Part shown: piece after piece, positions 36,681-44,404 of the stretch | How the letters are laid out: each line of letters opens with the position of its first letter | Position numbering within the stretch: position 1 is the stretch's first letter | Assembly: GCF_002000025.1 (NCBI RefSeq) | Contig: NZ_MUZV01000009.1 | Location: forward strand, 1 to 64,000 | Source of the DNA: Cognaticolwellia aestuarii | Lineage (GTDB): Bacteria; Pseudomonadota; Gammaproteobacteria; Enterobacterales; Alteromonadaceae | Length of the DNA stretch: 64,000 bases | Direction of reading: 5' to 3' | Position numbers and translations under genes: made by a program | Notes under the pieces: model-generated | What the model was told of the DNA's origin: nothing | Seen by the model: the letters and a program-made list of their open reading frames with translations, nothing else | Database searches by the model: none

Positions 36681-37568
36681 TTACGTGCTAGCCGCATTAA
36701 CAATTTCAAGAATCGCCGGATGCTTTAATCTTCGCTCCGGAGAAATAATATAATAAGGTTCTTTGAATTCGTCAGTTCGACCTAAAATTTTAACGCCATA
36801 TTTTTCTGCCACGTATTCTTCGATAATCGTTGGACTACTAAACGCCCCAAAACCTGTTTGGCCGAAAGACTTCATTAATGCGCTATCATCAAATTCAGCG
36901 ACAACATTTGGCGTAAAATTGTTTTTTTCTAACCATGATGATAAACGAGCTCTCATCGCCGATTTTTTGCTTTGCATAAGCCAAGGAAAGTTTGCTAAAC
37001 ATTGTGGAAACTCTTCGTGGCAATTTTTCAGTAAAGTTTGAGCTGCAAAAAAAGTAAACCCACTTTCAGTGAGTAAATGATTGTATGCTTTTACATGACT
37101 ACCTAACTCAAGTGGTTGGTCGGTTAAAATGCAATCAATTTTATTGACCGATAAATCTGTTAATAAATGGTCCTGATCTCCTTCAACGCAAATTAAGCGA
37201 ACAGGCTCACTCATTTTCAGTACTGGTGCTAGTAACTCGTGTGCCAATACTTTCGGTATAACGTCGGTTATGCCAACAGTGAATGTATGCCATATTTCTG
37301 GTTGTTTTCTTTTTAAAATATTTTTTACTTCATCTCCCAGCTGAAAAATTTCTTCGGCGTAGCTATAAATAAGCACTCCCATTTCAGACAAAGATAATTT
37401 CTTACCTTTTCGTTCAAATAAGTTGATACCGATTTGCGCTTCAAAGCCAGTTATTTGGCCACTTATCGTTTGCGAGGTTAGGTTTAATCTTGTACTTGCT
37501 TTGGTAATGCTACCTTCAGTAGCGACGACATAGAAATAATACAGGTGATTATAATTTAAAGGGCTCAT
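36681..37568 (-). CDS. nhaR: NhaR-type LysR-family transcriptional activator
   Basis: 295 residues. N-terminal winged helix-turn-helix begins MSPLNYNHLYYFYVVATEGS and includes LNLTSQTISGQITGFEAQIG, closely matching the distinctive NhaR subfamily sequence; C-terminal LysR substrate domain follows. NhaR responds to Na+ and activates the Na+/H+ antiporter gene nhaA in E. coli. No nhaA is here, but a full Mnh/Mrp Na+/H+ antiporter operon begins 1 kb away on the other strand, so this regulator may control it. The divergent intergenic region (37569-37678) contains two ATTCGA repeats (37588 and 37612) that are candidate operator halves. Confidence 0.85.
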   Translation of the reverse strand: MSPLNYNHLYYFYVVATEGSITKASTRLNLTSQTISGQITGFEAQIGINLFERKGKKLSLSEMGVLIYSYAEEIFQLGDEVKNILKRKQPEIWHTFTVGITDVIPKVLAHELLAPVLKMSEPVRLICVEGDQDHLLTDLSVNKIDCILTDQPLELGSHVKAYNHLLTESGFTFFAAQTLLKNCHEEFPQCLANFPWLMQSKKSAMRARLSSWLEKNNFTPNVVAEFDDSALMKSFGQTGFGAFSSPTIIEEYVAEKYGVKILGRTDEFKEPYYIISPERRLKHPAILEIVNAAST

Positions 37569-37678
37569 GGTTTTTTATCAGTTTTATTCGATGATAATGT
37601 AAACAATATTCGAATTTACCACCAACAACAAGTGCGCTATAACAATATGGTATTCGTAACTTATTTGATTGGAAAATT

Positions 37679-38203
37679 ATGAAACATCGTAAAAATCGCT
37701 CTATACTTTTGATTGTTACTCAGTCTGCTTTTATTACAAGTAGAGCAAAAGTTCGTTGTTTTGCTATTGTATTGTTAACATCACTTTTGTCTTTTTCTTC
37801 GCTAGCGACTGAAGTAAATGGGATTAATACTGATAAATACTTACTTAGCTCATGTAATGCTTTTCAAACAACACACGATAACGCTAAAACGTTGCCGTGT
37901 GTCATGTACATTAAAGGTTTTTTTAATGGTCTATTAAATGCTGGTAATGCCAGTGTTTCAAACATTGAAGAAAACAATAAAGAAACCTCTACATTAGTAG
38001 AAAGAGCTTATGCTAATAGAGTTGGACGGCTAGCACAGCGCAAACCGTTAAGTCATTCATGTATAACAGTAGATGAGTTAAAAATGCTTATTATTGAAAG
38101 CCTCTCTAATGATTTAGCTAGTACATTTCTTTCAGTAAAGCAGCTTAATTCTTTTCTGATAAATACATTAACAACCGCATGTTCGTCTGGACAAAGTAAT
38201 TAA
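37679..38203 (+). CDS. Exported Rap1a/Tai-like protein
   Basis: 174 residues. A basic N-terminal extension of about 25 residues precedes a signal sequence (VRCFAIVLLTSLLSFSSLA). The mature domain has SCNAFQ, PCVMYIKGFFNGLLNAG, SHSCITVDELKMLI and a final TACSS: four Cys in the spacing of the Rap1a/Tai immunity-protein fold (CxG-Y-I-x-G helix and Cys pairs). Many Rap1a-domain proteins are not immunity proteins and their role is unknown. It ends 3 bases before the next gene, so the two are cotranscribed. Start is not certain because of the long extension. Confidence 0.6.
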   Translation: MKHRKNRSILLIVTQSAFITSRAKVRCFAIVLLTSLLSFSSLATEVNGINTDKYLLSSCNAFQTTHDNAKTLPCVMYIKGFFNGLLNAGNASVSNIEENNKETSTLVERAYANRVGRLAQRKPLSHSCITVDELKMLIIESLSNDLASTFLSVKQLNSFLINTLTTACSSGQSN

Positions 38204-38206
38204 GCA

Positions 38207-38503
38207 ATGAAAATAGACATTCAAAATTGTTTGAGTGAGGTTGACCAGTCAATGGAAGAAGATATTCAACGTAAACTTAGGCTTGCACTATCAAAAATGG
38301 CGGCATATATCTCGTCTATTACTTTCATTGTATCTGAGAATATTGGCCCAAACGGCAAAACCGAAAAACATTGCACGCTTACACTGTCACTTTATCGCAT
38401 GCCAAATATAGTCACTGAAGAAACGCAAGCTGATCTGTACTTCGTTATTGATCGTGTTATCCAAAAAGCGGCACGGAGTCTTTCACGAAAGCTTTCATTG
38501 TAA
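38207..38503 (+). CDS. HPF/RaiA-like ribosome-associated protein
   Basis: 98 residues. MKIDIQNCLSEVDQSMEED, a central beta-strand TFIVSENIGPNGKTEKHCTL and C-terminal TQADLYFVIDRVIQKAARSL resemble the N-terminal domain of ribosome hibernation and sigma-54 modulation proteins, in the divergent branch that has the NGP-G-DK-C sequence. It could bind ribosomes, but its basic face is smaller than in HPF. It lies 3 bases after the Rap1a-like gene and 65 bases before mnhE. Confidence 0.7.
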   Translation: MKIDIQNCLSEVDQSMEEDIQRKLRLALSKMAAYISSITFIVSENIGPNGKTEKHCTLTLSLYRMPNIVTEETQADLYFVIDRVIQKAARSLSRKLSL

Positions 38504-38568
38504 AGGGTGATTAATCATCTTTTCTCTTAACAAAACAATGTTATTAAAATGGTTATTATTGAGGGTTT

Positions 38569-39039
38569 ATGAAACATACAGTCAGCTTGTTTATTACATT
38601 GTCAGCATTTTGGCTGCTTAATTCAGGTCATTATTCGCTGTTAATTTTATTTCTTGGCTTCGTGTCTATCACGTTGGTTTTAGTCATAGCGAATAAAATG
38701 GATGTTGTTGATCAGGAATCCCAACCGATACATTTAAAGCGCAATATATTTGGTTATTTTGGCTGGCTTATCAAAGAAATTGTCCAAGCTAATATTACTG
38801 TGGTTAAACATATTTGGTTAAGCGGCGAGAGTATTTCGCCCACGCTAAAGAAAATTAAAATCACTCAACAAACTGATATGGGAAAAGTGATATACGCCAA
38901 TTCTATTACGTTAACGCCTGGTACTGTGGCAATAGATCTGGTTGACGACGAAATTATCGTGCATGCTTTGCTGTTGAAGGATGTTGAATCATTAGAAACA
39001 GGTGAAATGGATCGCCGTGTAACTATGTTGGAACGCTAA
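38569..39039 (+). CDS. mnhE: Mnh/Mrp cation:proton antiporter subunit E
   Basis: 156 residues, two N-terminal membrane helices then a cytoplasmic domain. The MnhE signature is seen in TDMGKVIYANSITLTPGTVAIDLVDDEIIVHAL. GAGG lies 7-10 bases before the ATG. First of eight tightly linked genes; its stop overlaps the start of mnhF by one base (TAATG). Confidence 0.93.
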   Translation: MKHTVSLFITLSAFWLLNSGHYSLLILFLGFVSITLVLVIANKMDVVDQESQPIHLKRNIFGYFGWLIKEIVQANITVVKHIWLSGESISPTLKKIKITQQTDMGKVIYANSITLTPGTVAIDLVDDEIIVHALLLKDVESLETGEMDRRVTMLER

Positions 39040-39332
39040 TGTTATTTGCTGCAACGCTCGCTATTTTTATCACCATGCTCTTAGCAATCATTCGAGGTAT
39101 TGTTGGACCAACCTTGTACGACCGTATTTTGGCGGTCAACATGTTTGGAACAAAAACGGTGCTCTTGATCGCTTTATTAGGTTTTGTTATGGGGCGACCT
39201 GAATTTTTGGACATCGCTATTGTATATGCATTGATTAACTTTATCAGTGTTATTGGCGTATTACGGTATTCCGACACTCACCAATTTAAACATTCACCGA
39301 CGTTAGAAGATCCGGTCGAGAAGGAGGACTAA
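39039..39332 (+). CDS. mnhF: Mnh/Mrp antiporter subunit F
   Basis: 97 residues, three membrane helices. RGIVGPTLYDRILAVNMFGT is the family hallmark (GPT-DR). It overlaps mnhE by one base and its TAA is directly followed by the mnhG ATG. Short hydrophilic tail. Confidence 0.93.
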   Translation: MLFAATLAIFITMLLAIIRGIVGPTLYDRILAVNMFGTKTVLLIALLGFVMGRPEFLDIAIVYALINFISVIGVLRYSDTHQFKHSPTLEDPVEKED

Positions 39333-39683
39333 ATGGATATAATCATAACAATTAGCAGTGGCTTTTTTTTACTGGTTGGTAGTTTCTTATGTTTTTCTGG
39401 CGGTATTGGCCTTTTACGTTTTCCTGACTTTTATACCCGTATGCATGCCGCTGGTGTTACCGATACGTTGGGCGCTGGTATGATTCTAATAGGGCTAATG
39501 ATAATTAGTACTGATCTTTTAGTGTTCTCTAAGTTAGTTCTGGTGCTGCTTTTAACCTTATTGATTGGCCCTACAACCAGTCATGTCTTAGCTAAAGCCG
39601 CTTATCATAATGGTTTAATGCCCAAAACTTTAAACAATCATGAAAAAAATAATGCTAAGGAGACGTCGTCATCGAACCCTTAA
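39333..39683 (+). CDS. mnhG: Mnh/Mrp antiporter subunit G
   Basis: 116 residues, three membrane helices. Hallmark GGIGLLRFPDFYTRMHAAGVTDTLGAG. The 3' end overlaps the proposed start of the next gene (39671) by 13 bases; the Shine-Dalgarno for that gene lies inside this one. Confidence 0.93.
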   Translation: MDIIITISSGFFLLVGSFLCFSGGIGLLRFPDFYTRMHAAGVTDTLGAGMILIGLMIISTDLLVFSKLVLVLLLTLLIGPTTSHVLAKAAYHNGLMPKTLNNHEKNNAKETSSSNP

Positions 39684-40693
39684 TTAATATTATTTTACTT
39701 ACCTTATTGGTTATTGTTGCCTTTGCGATAATTCGCATGAAAGACCTGTTTGCAGTGGTTATGCTTTTAGGTATTTATGGACTTATATCTGCAAGCTTCT
39801 TTATTGTTATGGATGCGGTTGATGTTGCATTTACTGAAGCTGCTGTTGGCGCAGGTATTTCAACTTTATTGATGTTGGTTGTTATTGCGATGACTGGCCG
39901 AAAAGAGAAAGCTAATCGACATAAACCATTTTCGGCGTTATTTATTGTATTGGTTACAGGCGGTTTACTGATTTACGGTACTTTAGATATGCCACATATT
40001 GGTGCTGTAGATGCGCCAATTCACAAGCATGTAGCACCTCGATATATCAATGATTCAATGGCAGAGATTGGTGTACCTAATATTGTAACCTCGGTGCTTG
40101 CGAGTTATAGAGCATTCGACACTTTTGGTGAGGTAGTGGTTATATTCACTGCGGGTATAGGGGTACTAACATTGCTATCGGTTGCTCGTCGTAAAGAAAG
40201 CGAAGAAGAAATTTCATCAATCAATGACTCTATGCATGAGCAGCATCTGGTTATTCGTATTGTGGCCAAAATGCTGATCCCTTTTATTTTCTTATTTGCG
40301 CTTTATGTGCAATTTCATGGTGACTTTGGCCCTGGAGGCGGGTTCCAAGCGGGCGTGATTTTCGCTGCCGCGACTATTTTATATGCGATGCTATTTGGTT
40401 TAAGTACCGCCCGCAAGGTAATCAACCAAACATTTATTCAACTTATTGCCGCTATTGGTGTGTTGCTTTATGGCAGTGTTGGTATTGTCTCTTTAATGAG
40501 CGGTGGAAATTTCTTTGATTACAATGTACTAGCTAGTGATCCTATTGCGGGTCAACATTTAGGTATTTTGTTAATTGAATGGGGCGTTGGTTGTACGGTT
40601 GCTTCAGTGATGATTATTATCTTTTTCAACTTTGCAGGGCGTCAAGAATTACATCAACAAAAAGAACGCGTGCAAAATCAGGAGCCATCGTAA
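39671..40693 (+). CDS. Fused DUF4040 / MnhB antiporter subunit, probably starting at ATC
   Basis: 340 residues from the proposed ATC at 39671. Part 1 (about 1-75) is the DUF4040/MbhD-like helix bundle (MKDLFAVVMLLGIYGLISAS, DVAFTEAAVGAG) normally within MrpA; part 2 (about 90-180) is MbhE-like (YRAFDTFGEVVVIFTAG); part 3 (about 205-335) is MnhB (VQFHGDFGPGGGFQAGVIFA, EWGVGCTVASVM). No ATG, GTG or TTG lies between the in-frame TAA at 39656 and the TTG at 39707. The TTG has no Shine-Dalgarno and would cut the first helix. AAGGAGA at 39657-39663 points to ATC 39671, giving an N-terminus EPLINIILLTLLVIVAF, a normal helix. Its stop overlaps mnhC (TAATG). Confidence 0.82.
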   Translation: MEPLINIILLTLLVIVAFAIIRMKDLFAVVMLLGIYGLISASFFIVMDAVDVAFTEAAVGAGISTLLMLVVIAMTGRKEKANRHKPFSALFIVLVTGGLLIYGTLDMPHIGAVDAPIHKHVAPRYINDSMAEIGVPNIVTSVLASYRAFDTFGEVVVIFTAGIGVLTLLSVARRKESEEEISSINDSMHEQHLVIRIVAKMLIPFIFLFALYVQFHGDFGPGGGFQAGVIFAAATILYAMLFGLSTARKVINQTFIQLIAAIGVLLYGSVGIVSLMSGGNFFDYNVLASDPIAGQHLGILLIEWGVGCTVASVMIIIFFNFAGRQELHQQKERVQNQEPS

Positions 40694-41073
40694 TGTTAAT
40701 GGATCTTTTTAATCACTGGGTTGTTATCACCCTGATGATGAGTGGTTTATATATCGTGATTGCTCAAGGCAACTTAATAAAGAAAATTGTTGGGCTCGCC
40801 GTTTTTCAAACCTCCGTATTCATTTTTTATATCAGCATGGCTAAAGTTGAAGGAGGAACTGCACCTATTTTAGCTGATGGCATTACGCAATATTCTAATC
40901 CTTTACCTCATGTGCTTATTCTTACTGCCATTGTGGTTGGTATTGCTACCACGGCTTTAGGTTTGTCATTAGTCGTTCGTATAAAAGAAGCTTACGGCTC
41001 AATTGAAGAAGACGAAATTCAGCAACAAGATAATCAAGCCTTGTCAGAAAGTAACTTGGAGAAAGAAGCGTGA
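40693..41073 (+). CDS. mnhC: Mnh/Mrp antiporter subunit C (NuoK-like)
   Basis: 126 residues, three membrane helices; start at ATG 40693 with GGAG 8 bases upstream (a longer open frame beginning 40579 lies inside the previous gene and is not used). SGLYIVIAQGNLIKKIVGLAVFQTSVFIFY and DPLPHVLILTAIVVGIATTALGLSLVVRI-type C-terminus (here SNPLPHVLILTAIVVG) are characteristic. The hydrophilic tail is acidic. Confidence 0.93.
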   Translation: MLMDLFNHWVVITLMMSGLYIVIAQGNLIKKIVGLAVFQTSVFIFYISMAKVEGGTAPILADGITQYSNPLPHVLILTAIVVGIATTALGLSLVVRIKEAYGSIEEDEIQQQDNQALSESNLEKEA

Positions 41074-42548
41074 TAGCACACCTACCTATTTTGCAGGTGA
41101 TTATTCCACTTATGGCGGCACCTATCTGTTTAATGTTAAAGCGTACTCAACTGGTATGGCTTTTTTCAATTATTGCAAGTGGCTTGGCATTTGCTGTCAG
41201 TATTTTGTTATTGCAACAAGTGATGGCATCAGGCGTGATCAGCTACGAGCTGGGTGGTTGGCAAGCCCCATGGGGAATAGAGTATCGAATTGACAAACTC
41301 AATGCGTTTTTACTGTTAATTATTTCAGGCATAAGTACTGTTGTTTTATTTGCAGCTCAAACCAGTCTTGAAAAAGAAATACCGAAAGATAAACACATTT
41401 TTTTTTACGTTTTGTATCTATTATCGCTAACCGGTATGTTGGGTATTGTTGCGACAGGCGATGCCTTTAATGTTTTTGTTTTTTTAGAAATATCATCGTT
41501 ATCTGCTTATGCTTTGATCGGTATGGGTAATAAAAGACAAGCGCTTTGGGCTTCATATCAATATTTGATCATGGGAACCATAGGAGCCACGTTTATTTTG
41601 ATTGGCATTGGCTTGATGTATCAAATGACCGGTACGCTGAATATGCATGATTTGTCACAACGTTTACCTGAAGTTGAACAGTCACGCACTGTACTTGCTG
41701 CGTTTGCCTTTGTGATTGTTGGTGTATGTTTAAAGTTAGCGATGTTTCCACTACATTTGTGGTTACCTAATGCATACACCTATGCACCATCAATTGTGAC
41801 CGCATTTTTTGCCGCAACGGCAACCAAAGTCGCTGTCTATTTACTGATCAGGTTTACCTTTTCAGTTTTTGGCTTCTCATTTTCTTTTACGCATATTCCG
41901 TTGCAGACAATATTCATGGCGCTTGGCCTAGTTGGTATTTTTGTCGCTTCAACCTCGGCAATTTACCAAAATAACGTTAAGCAGCTTTTTGCCTATTCAA
42001 GTATCGCTCAAATAGGATATATGATTGTTGGGTTTAGTTTGAGTACCGTAACAGGGTTAACGGCAACCTTATTGCACATGTTTAATCACGCGTTAATGAA
42101 AGGTGCAATATTTTTAGCCTTAGCGGCGGTTATTTATCGAGTAGGTAACGTTGAACTTAATAATCTTCGCGGTTTAGGTCGTCAAATGCCACTGACCATG
42201 GCGGCGATAGTTATTGGTGGATTAAGTTTAATAGGTGTGCCATTAACCGTTGGCTTTGTCAGCAAGTGGTATTTACTGATGGCGTTAATCGAACAAGGTT
42301 GGTGGCCTATTGCTGTGCTTATTCTTTTAGGATCGATGTTGGCGGTTATTTATGTTTGGCGTATTGTCGAAGTGGCTTATTTCAAAGAACCGCTTAACAA
42401 AAACTCAACCATTAAAGAAGCGCCTATGAGTTTTCTTATCCCCATATGGGTACTTGTCATCGCCAATATTTATTTTGGTATAGATACTCGACTTAGTGTT
42501 GGGGTAGCGGAAGCCGCTGCTCAGAGTTTATTTGGAGTAGCATTATGA
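41070..42548 (+). CDS. mnhD: Mnh/Mrp antiporter subunit D, first copy (NuoN/M-like)
   Basis: 492 residues with about 14 membrane helices. GTG start overlapping the previous stop (GTGA). Proton-antiporter (Proton_antipo_M) domain with TGDAFNVFVFLEISSLSAYALI carrying the conserved Glu, LKLAMFPLHLWLPNAYTYAP with the conserved Lys, and LLHMFNHALMKGAIFLALA with the His/Lys pair in the later helix. Shares ancestry with complex I subunits. Overlaps the next D-type gene by four bases. Confidence 0.93.
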   Translation: MIAHLPILQVIIPLMAAPICLMLKRTQLVWLFSIIASGLAFAVSILLLQQVMASGVISYELGGWQAPWGIEYRIDKLNAFLLLIISGISTVVLFAAQTSLEKEIPKDKHIFFYVLYLLSLTGMLGIVATGDAFNVFVFLEISSLSAYALIGMGNKRQALWASYQYLIMGTIGATFILIGIGLMYQMTGTLNMHDLSQRLPEVEQSRTVLAAFAFVIVGVCLKLAMFPLHLWLPNAYTYAPSIVTAFFAATATKVAVYLLIRFTFSVFGFSFSFTHIPLQTIFMALGLVGIFVASTSAIYQNNVKQLFAYSSIAQIGYMIVGFSLSTVTGLTATLLHMFNHALMKGAIFLALAAVIYRVGNVELNNLRGLGRQMPLTMAAIVIGGLSLIGVPLTVGFVSKWYLLMALIEQGWWPIAVLILLGSMLAVIYVWRIVEVAYFKEPLNKNSTIKEAPMSFLIPIWVLVIANIYFGIDTRLSVGVAEAAAQSLFGVAL

Positions 42549-44059
42549 ATATTACCTTAGCGTTAATGCTGCAACTCACGATTGTTATACCTTTGTTGTC
42601 GACTTTTGCGATTGTTGTAACAGGAAAATATCCTAACCTTCGAGAAAGTGTAACAATTGCATCTTGTTTAATATTAATATTTTTAGTCGTTAATTTATAT
42701 CAAGGTGTATTAGCGGGTGAATCTATCAGTGTTTTCTGGTGGGAGCTTTTACCCGGTTTATCTATTAGCTTTGATATTGAACCACTGGGCATGTTGTTCG
42801 CGTTAATTGCTAGTTTTCTTTGGTTGGTGACAACGTGTTATGCCATTGGTTATATGCGCAGCCACCATGAAAAGAATCAAACGCGTTTCTATGCCTGTTT
42901 TGCCATCGCTATTGGCGCGGTGATGGGGCTGGCTTTTTCAGCGAACCTTTTCACTCTGTTTATTTTCTATGAGGTATTAACGCTTTCTACTTATCCTTTG
43001 GTTACTCACGCAGGTACTGAAAAAGCGAAAAAAGGTGGTCGTACTTACCTTGGTATTTTGTTGACTACCTCGATTGTTTTCTTTTTGCTGGCAATTGTCA
43101 TCACTTGGTTTGTTGCAGGGACATTAGATTTTACACCGGGCGGTATATTTACTGACGACGTAGATAAAGTGCTGACTGGTATGCTATTAGTTTTATTTAT
43201 TTTTGGTATTGGTAAGGCGGCGATTATGCCTTTTCATCGCTGGTTACCTGCTGCAATGGTTGCACCCACGCCAGTAAGTTCATTATTGCATGCGGTTGCC
43301 GTAGTAAAAGCTGGAGTATTCACCGTACTTAAAGTCTGTGTCTTTATCTTCGGTTTAGATTTATTAGCGGTGTTACCAACGACACAATTTCTGCTTTATT
43401 TGGCTGGCGCTTCGGTATTACTCGCTTCTATCATTGCCATGCGCCAAGACAACCTCAAAGCACGGCTAGCATACTCAACAATTAGTCAGTTAGGTTACGT
43501 AACTATAGGTGCGCTATTAGCAACATCATCAGGGGTTATCGGTAGCTCTATGCATATCGCTATGCATGCTTTTGGCAAAATAACCTTGTTCTTTTGTGCT
43601 GGTGCCATTCTAGTGACCTTACATAAATCAAAAATTAGTGACATGCGTGGTATTGGTCTAAAAATGCCAATAACGATGGGCGCATTCTTTATTGCTAGCC
43701 TGAGTATTATCGGGGTTCCTCCTACCGGTGGAACATGGAGCAAATGGTATTTAATGATGGGCACCATAGAAACTGAACAGTTTGTACTGATGGTAATTTT
43801 AATGTTGAGCTCGTTACTTAATATTGCTTACTTATTACCTATTTCTTTTCATGCATTTTTTCCAAAACTTAGCCGCTTTAATGCCTCTGCTAGTAGTACC
43901 AAAAGCTTGGAAAATAGATTGCCGATTTTTGACATAAAGGAAGCACCTTTGCCTTCATTAATAGCGATTGTTGTCACCACGTTAGGTTGTTTAACCTTAT
44001 TTGTTTACCCCCAACCATTATTTGAGTTGGCTTCAGCAGTATTGACTGGTAGGGAATAG
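42545..44059 (+). CDS. Mnh/Mrp antiporter D-type subunit, second copy
   Basis: 504 residues, about 14 membrane helices. Proton_antipo_M core: NLFTLFIFYEVLTLSTYPLV, KAAIMPFHRWLPAAMVAPTPV with the conserved Lys and His, VVKAGVFTVLKV, and MHIAMHAFGKITLFFCAGA. It differs from the first copy enough to be an ancient paralogue. Probable partner for the missing MrpA large subunit, so the complex would have three antiporter-like channels. Confidence 0.9.
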   Translation: MNITLALMLQLTIVIPLLSTFAIVVTGKYPNLRESVTIASCLILIFLVVNLYQGVLAGESISVFWWELLPGLSISFDIEPLGMLFALIASFLWLVTTCYAIGYMRSHHEKNQTRFYACFAIAIGAVMGLAFSANLFTLFIFYEVLTLSTYPLVTHAGTEKAKKGGRTYLGILLTTSIVFFLLAIVITWFVAGTLDFTPGGIFTDDVDKVLTGMLLVLFIFGIGKAAIMPFHRWLPAAMVAPTPVSSLLHAVAVVKAGVFTVLKVCVFIFGLDLLAVLPTTQFLLYLAGASVLLASIIAMRQDNLKARLAYSTISQLGYVTIGALLATSSGVIGSSMHIAMHAFGKITLFFCAGAILVTLHKSKISDMRGIGLKMPITMGAFFIASLSIIGVPPTGGTWSKWYLMMGTIETEQFVLMVILMLSSLLNIAYLLPISFHAFFPKLSRFNASASSTKSLENRLPIFDIKEAPLPSLIAIVVTTLGCLTLFVYPQPLFELASAVLTGRE

Positions 44060-44062
44060 TTC

Positions 44063-44404
44063 ATGAAAGATGAGAGAAAATACCTATTTGATGATCCAAA
44101 AAATATAAAGAGATTGCTCAATATATTTTATCTTTGTTGTGTTGTACTGGTCATATTGGACTTCGTTATTCATCGCCATACTATGCATGAATGGGATAGT
44201 TTGTGGGCTTTTTACCCAATCTATGGATTTGTTGGCTGTGTGGTTTTGGTGCTTGTTGCAACTTGGATGCGTAAACTGTTGATGCGTTCGGAAGACTACT
44301 ATGACAGCCGTTCAATCGAATCTGTTAGTCCCGATTCGCTTAACAAAAAGGCGCTGAGTAAAAATGCGATAAACGAAAAAGGAGCTTGTCATGTGGATGA
44401 TTGA
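44063..44404 (+). CDS. Small membrane protein of the antiporter operon
   Basis: 113 residues; two membrane helices (about 22-40 and 50-72), hydrophilic ends. No characterised relative was recognised. The acidic loop HRHTMHEWDSLWAFYPIYGF is notable. Three bases separate it from the gene before, and its 3' end overlaps the next gene by 14 bases, so it belongs to the complex operon. Confidence 0.8.
   Translation: MKDERKYLFDDPKNIKRLLNIFYLCCVVLVILDFVIHRHTMHEWDSLWAFYPIYGFVGCVVLVLVATWMRKLLMRSEDYYDSRSIESVSPDSLNKKALSKNAINEKGACHVDD

Noticed and set aside
40579-40692. N-terminal extension of mnhC within the preceding gene
   Set aside because: The ATG at 40693 has a good Shine-Dalgarno and gives the standard MnhC length; the extension is not conserved in character.
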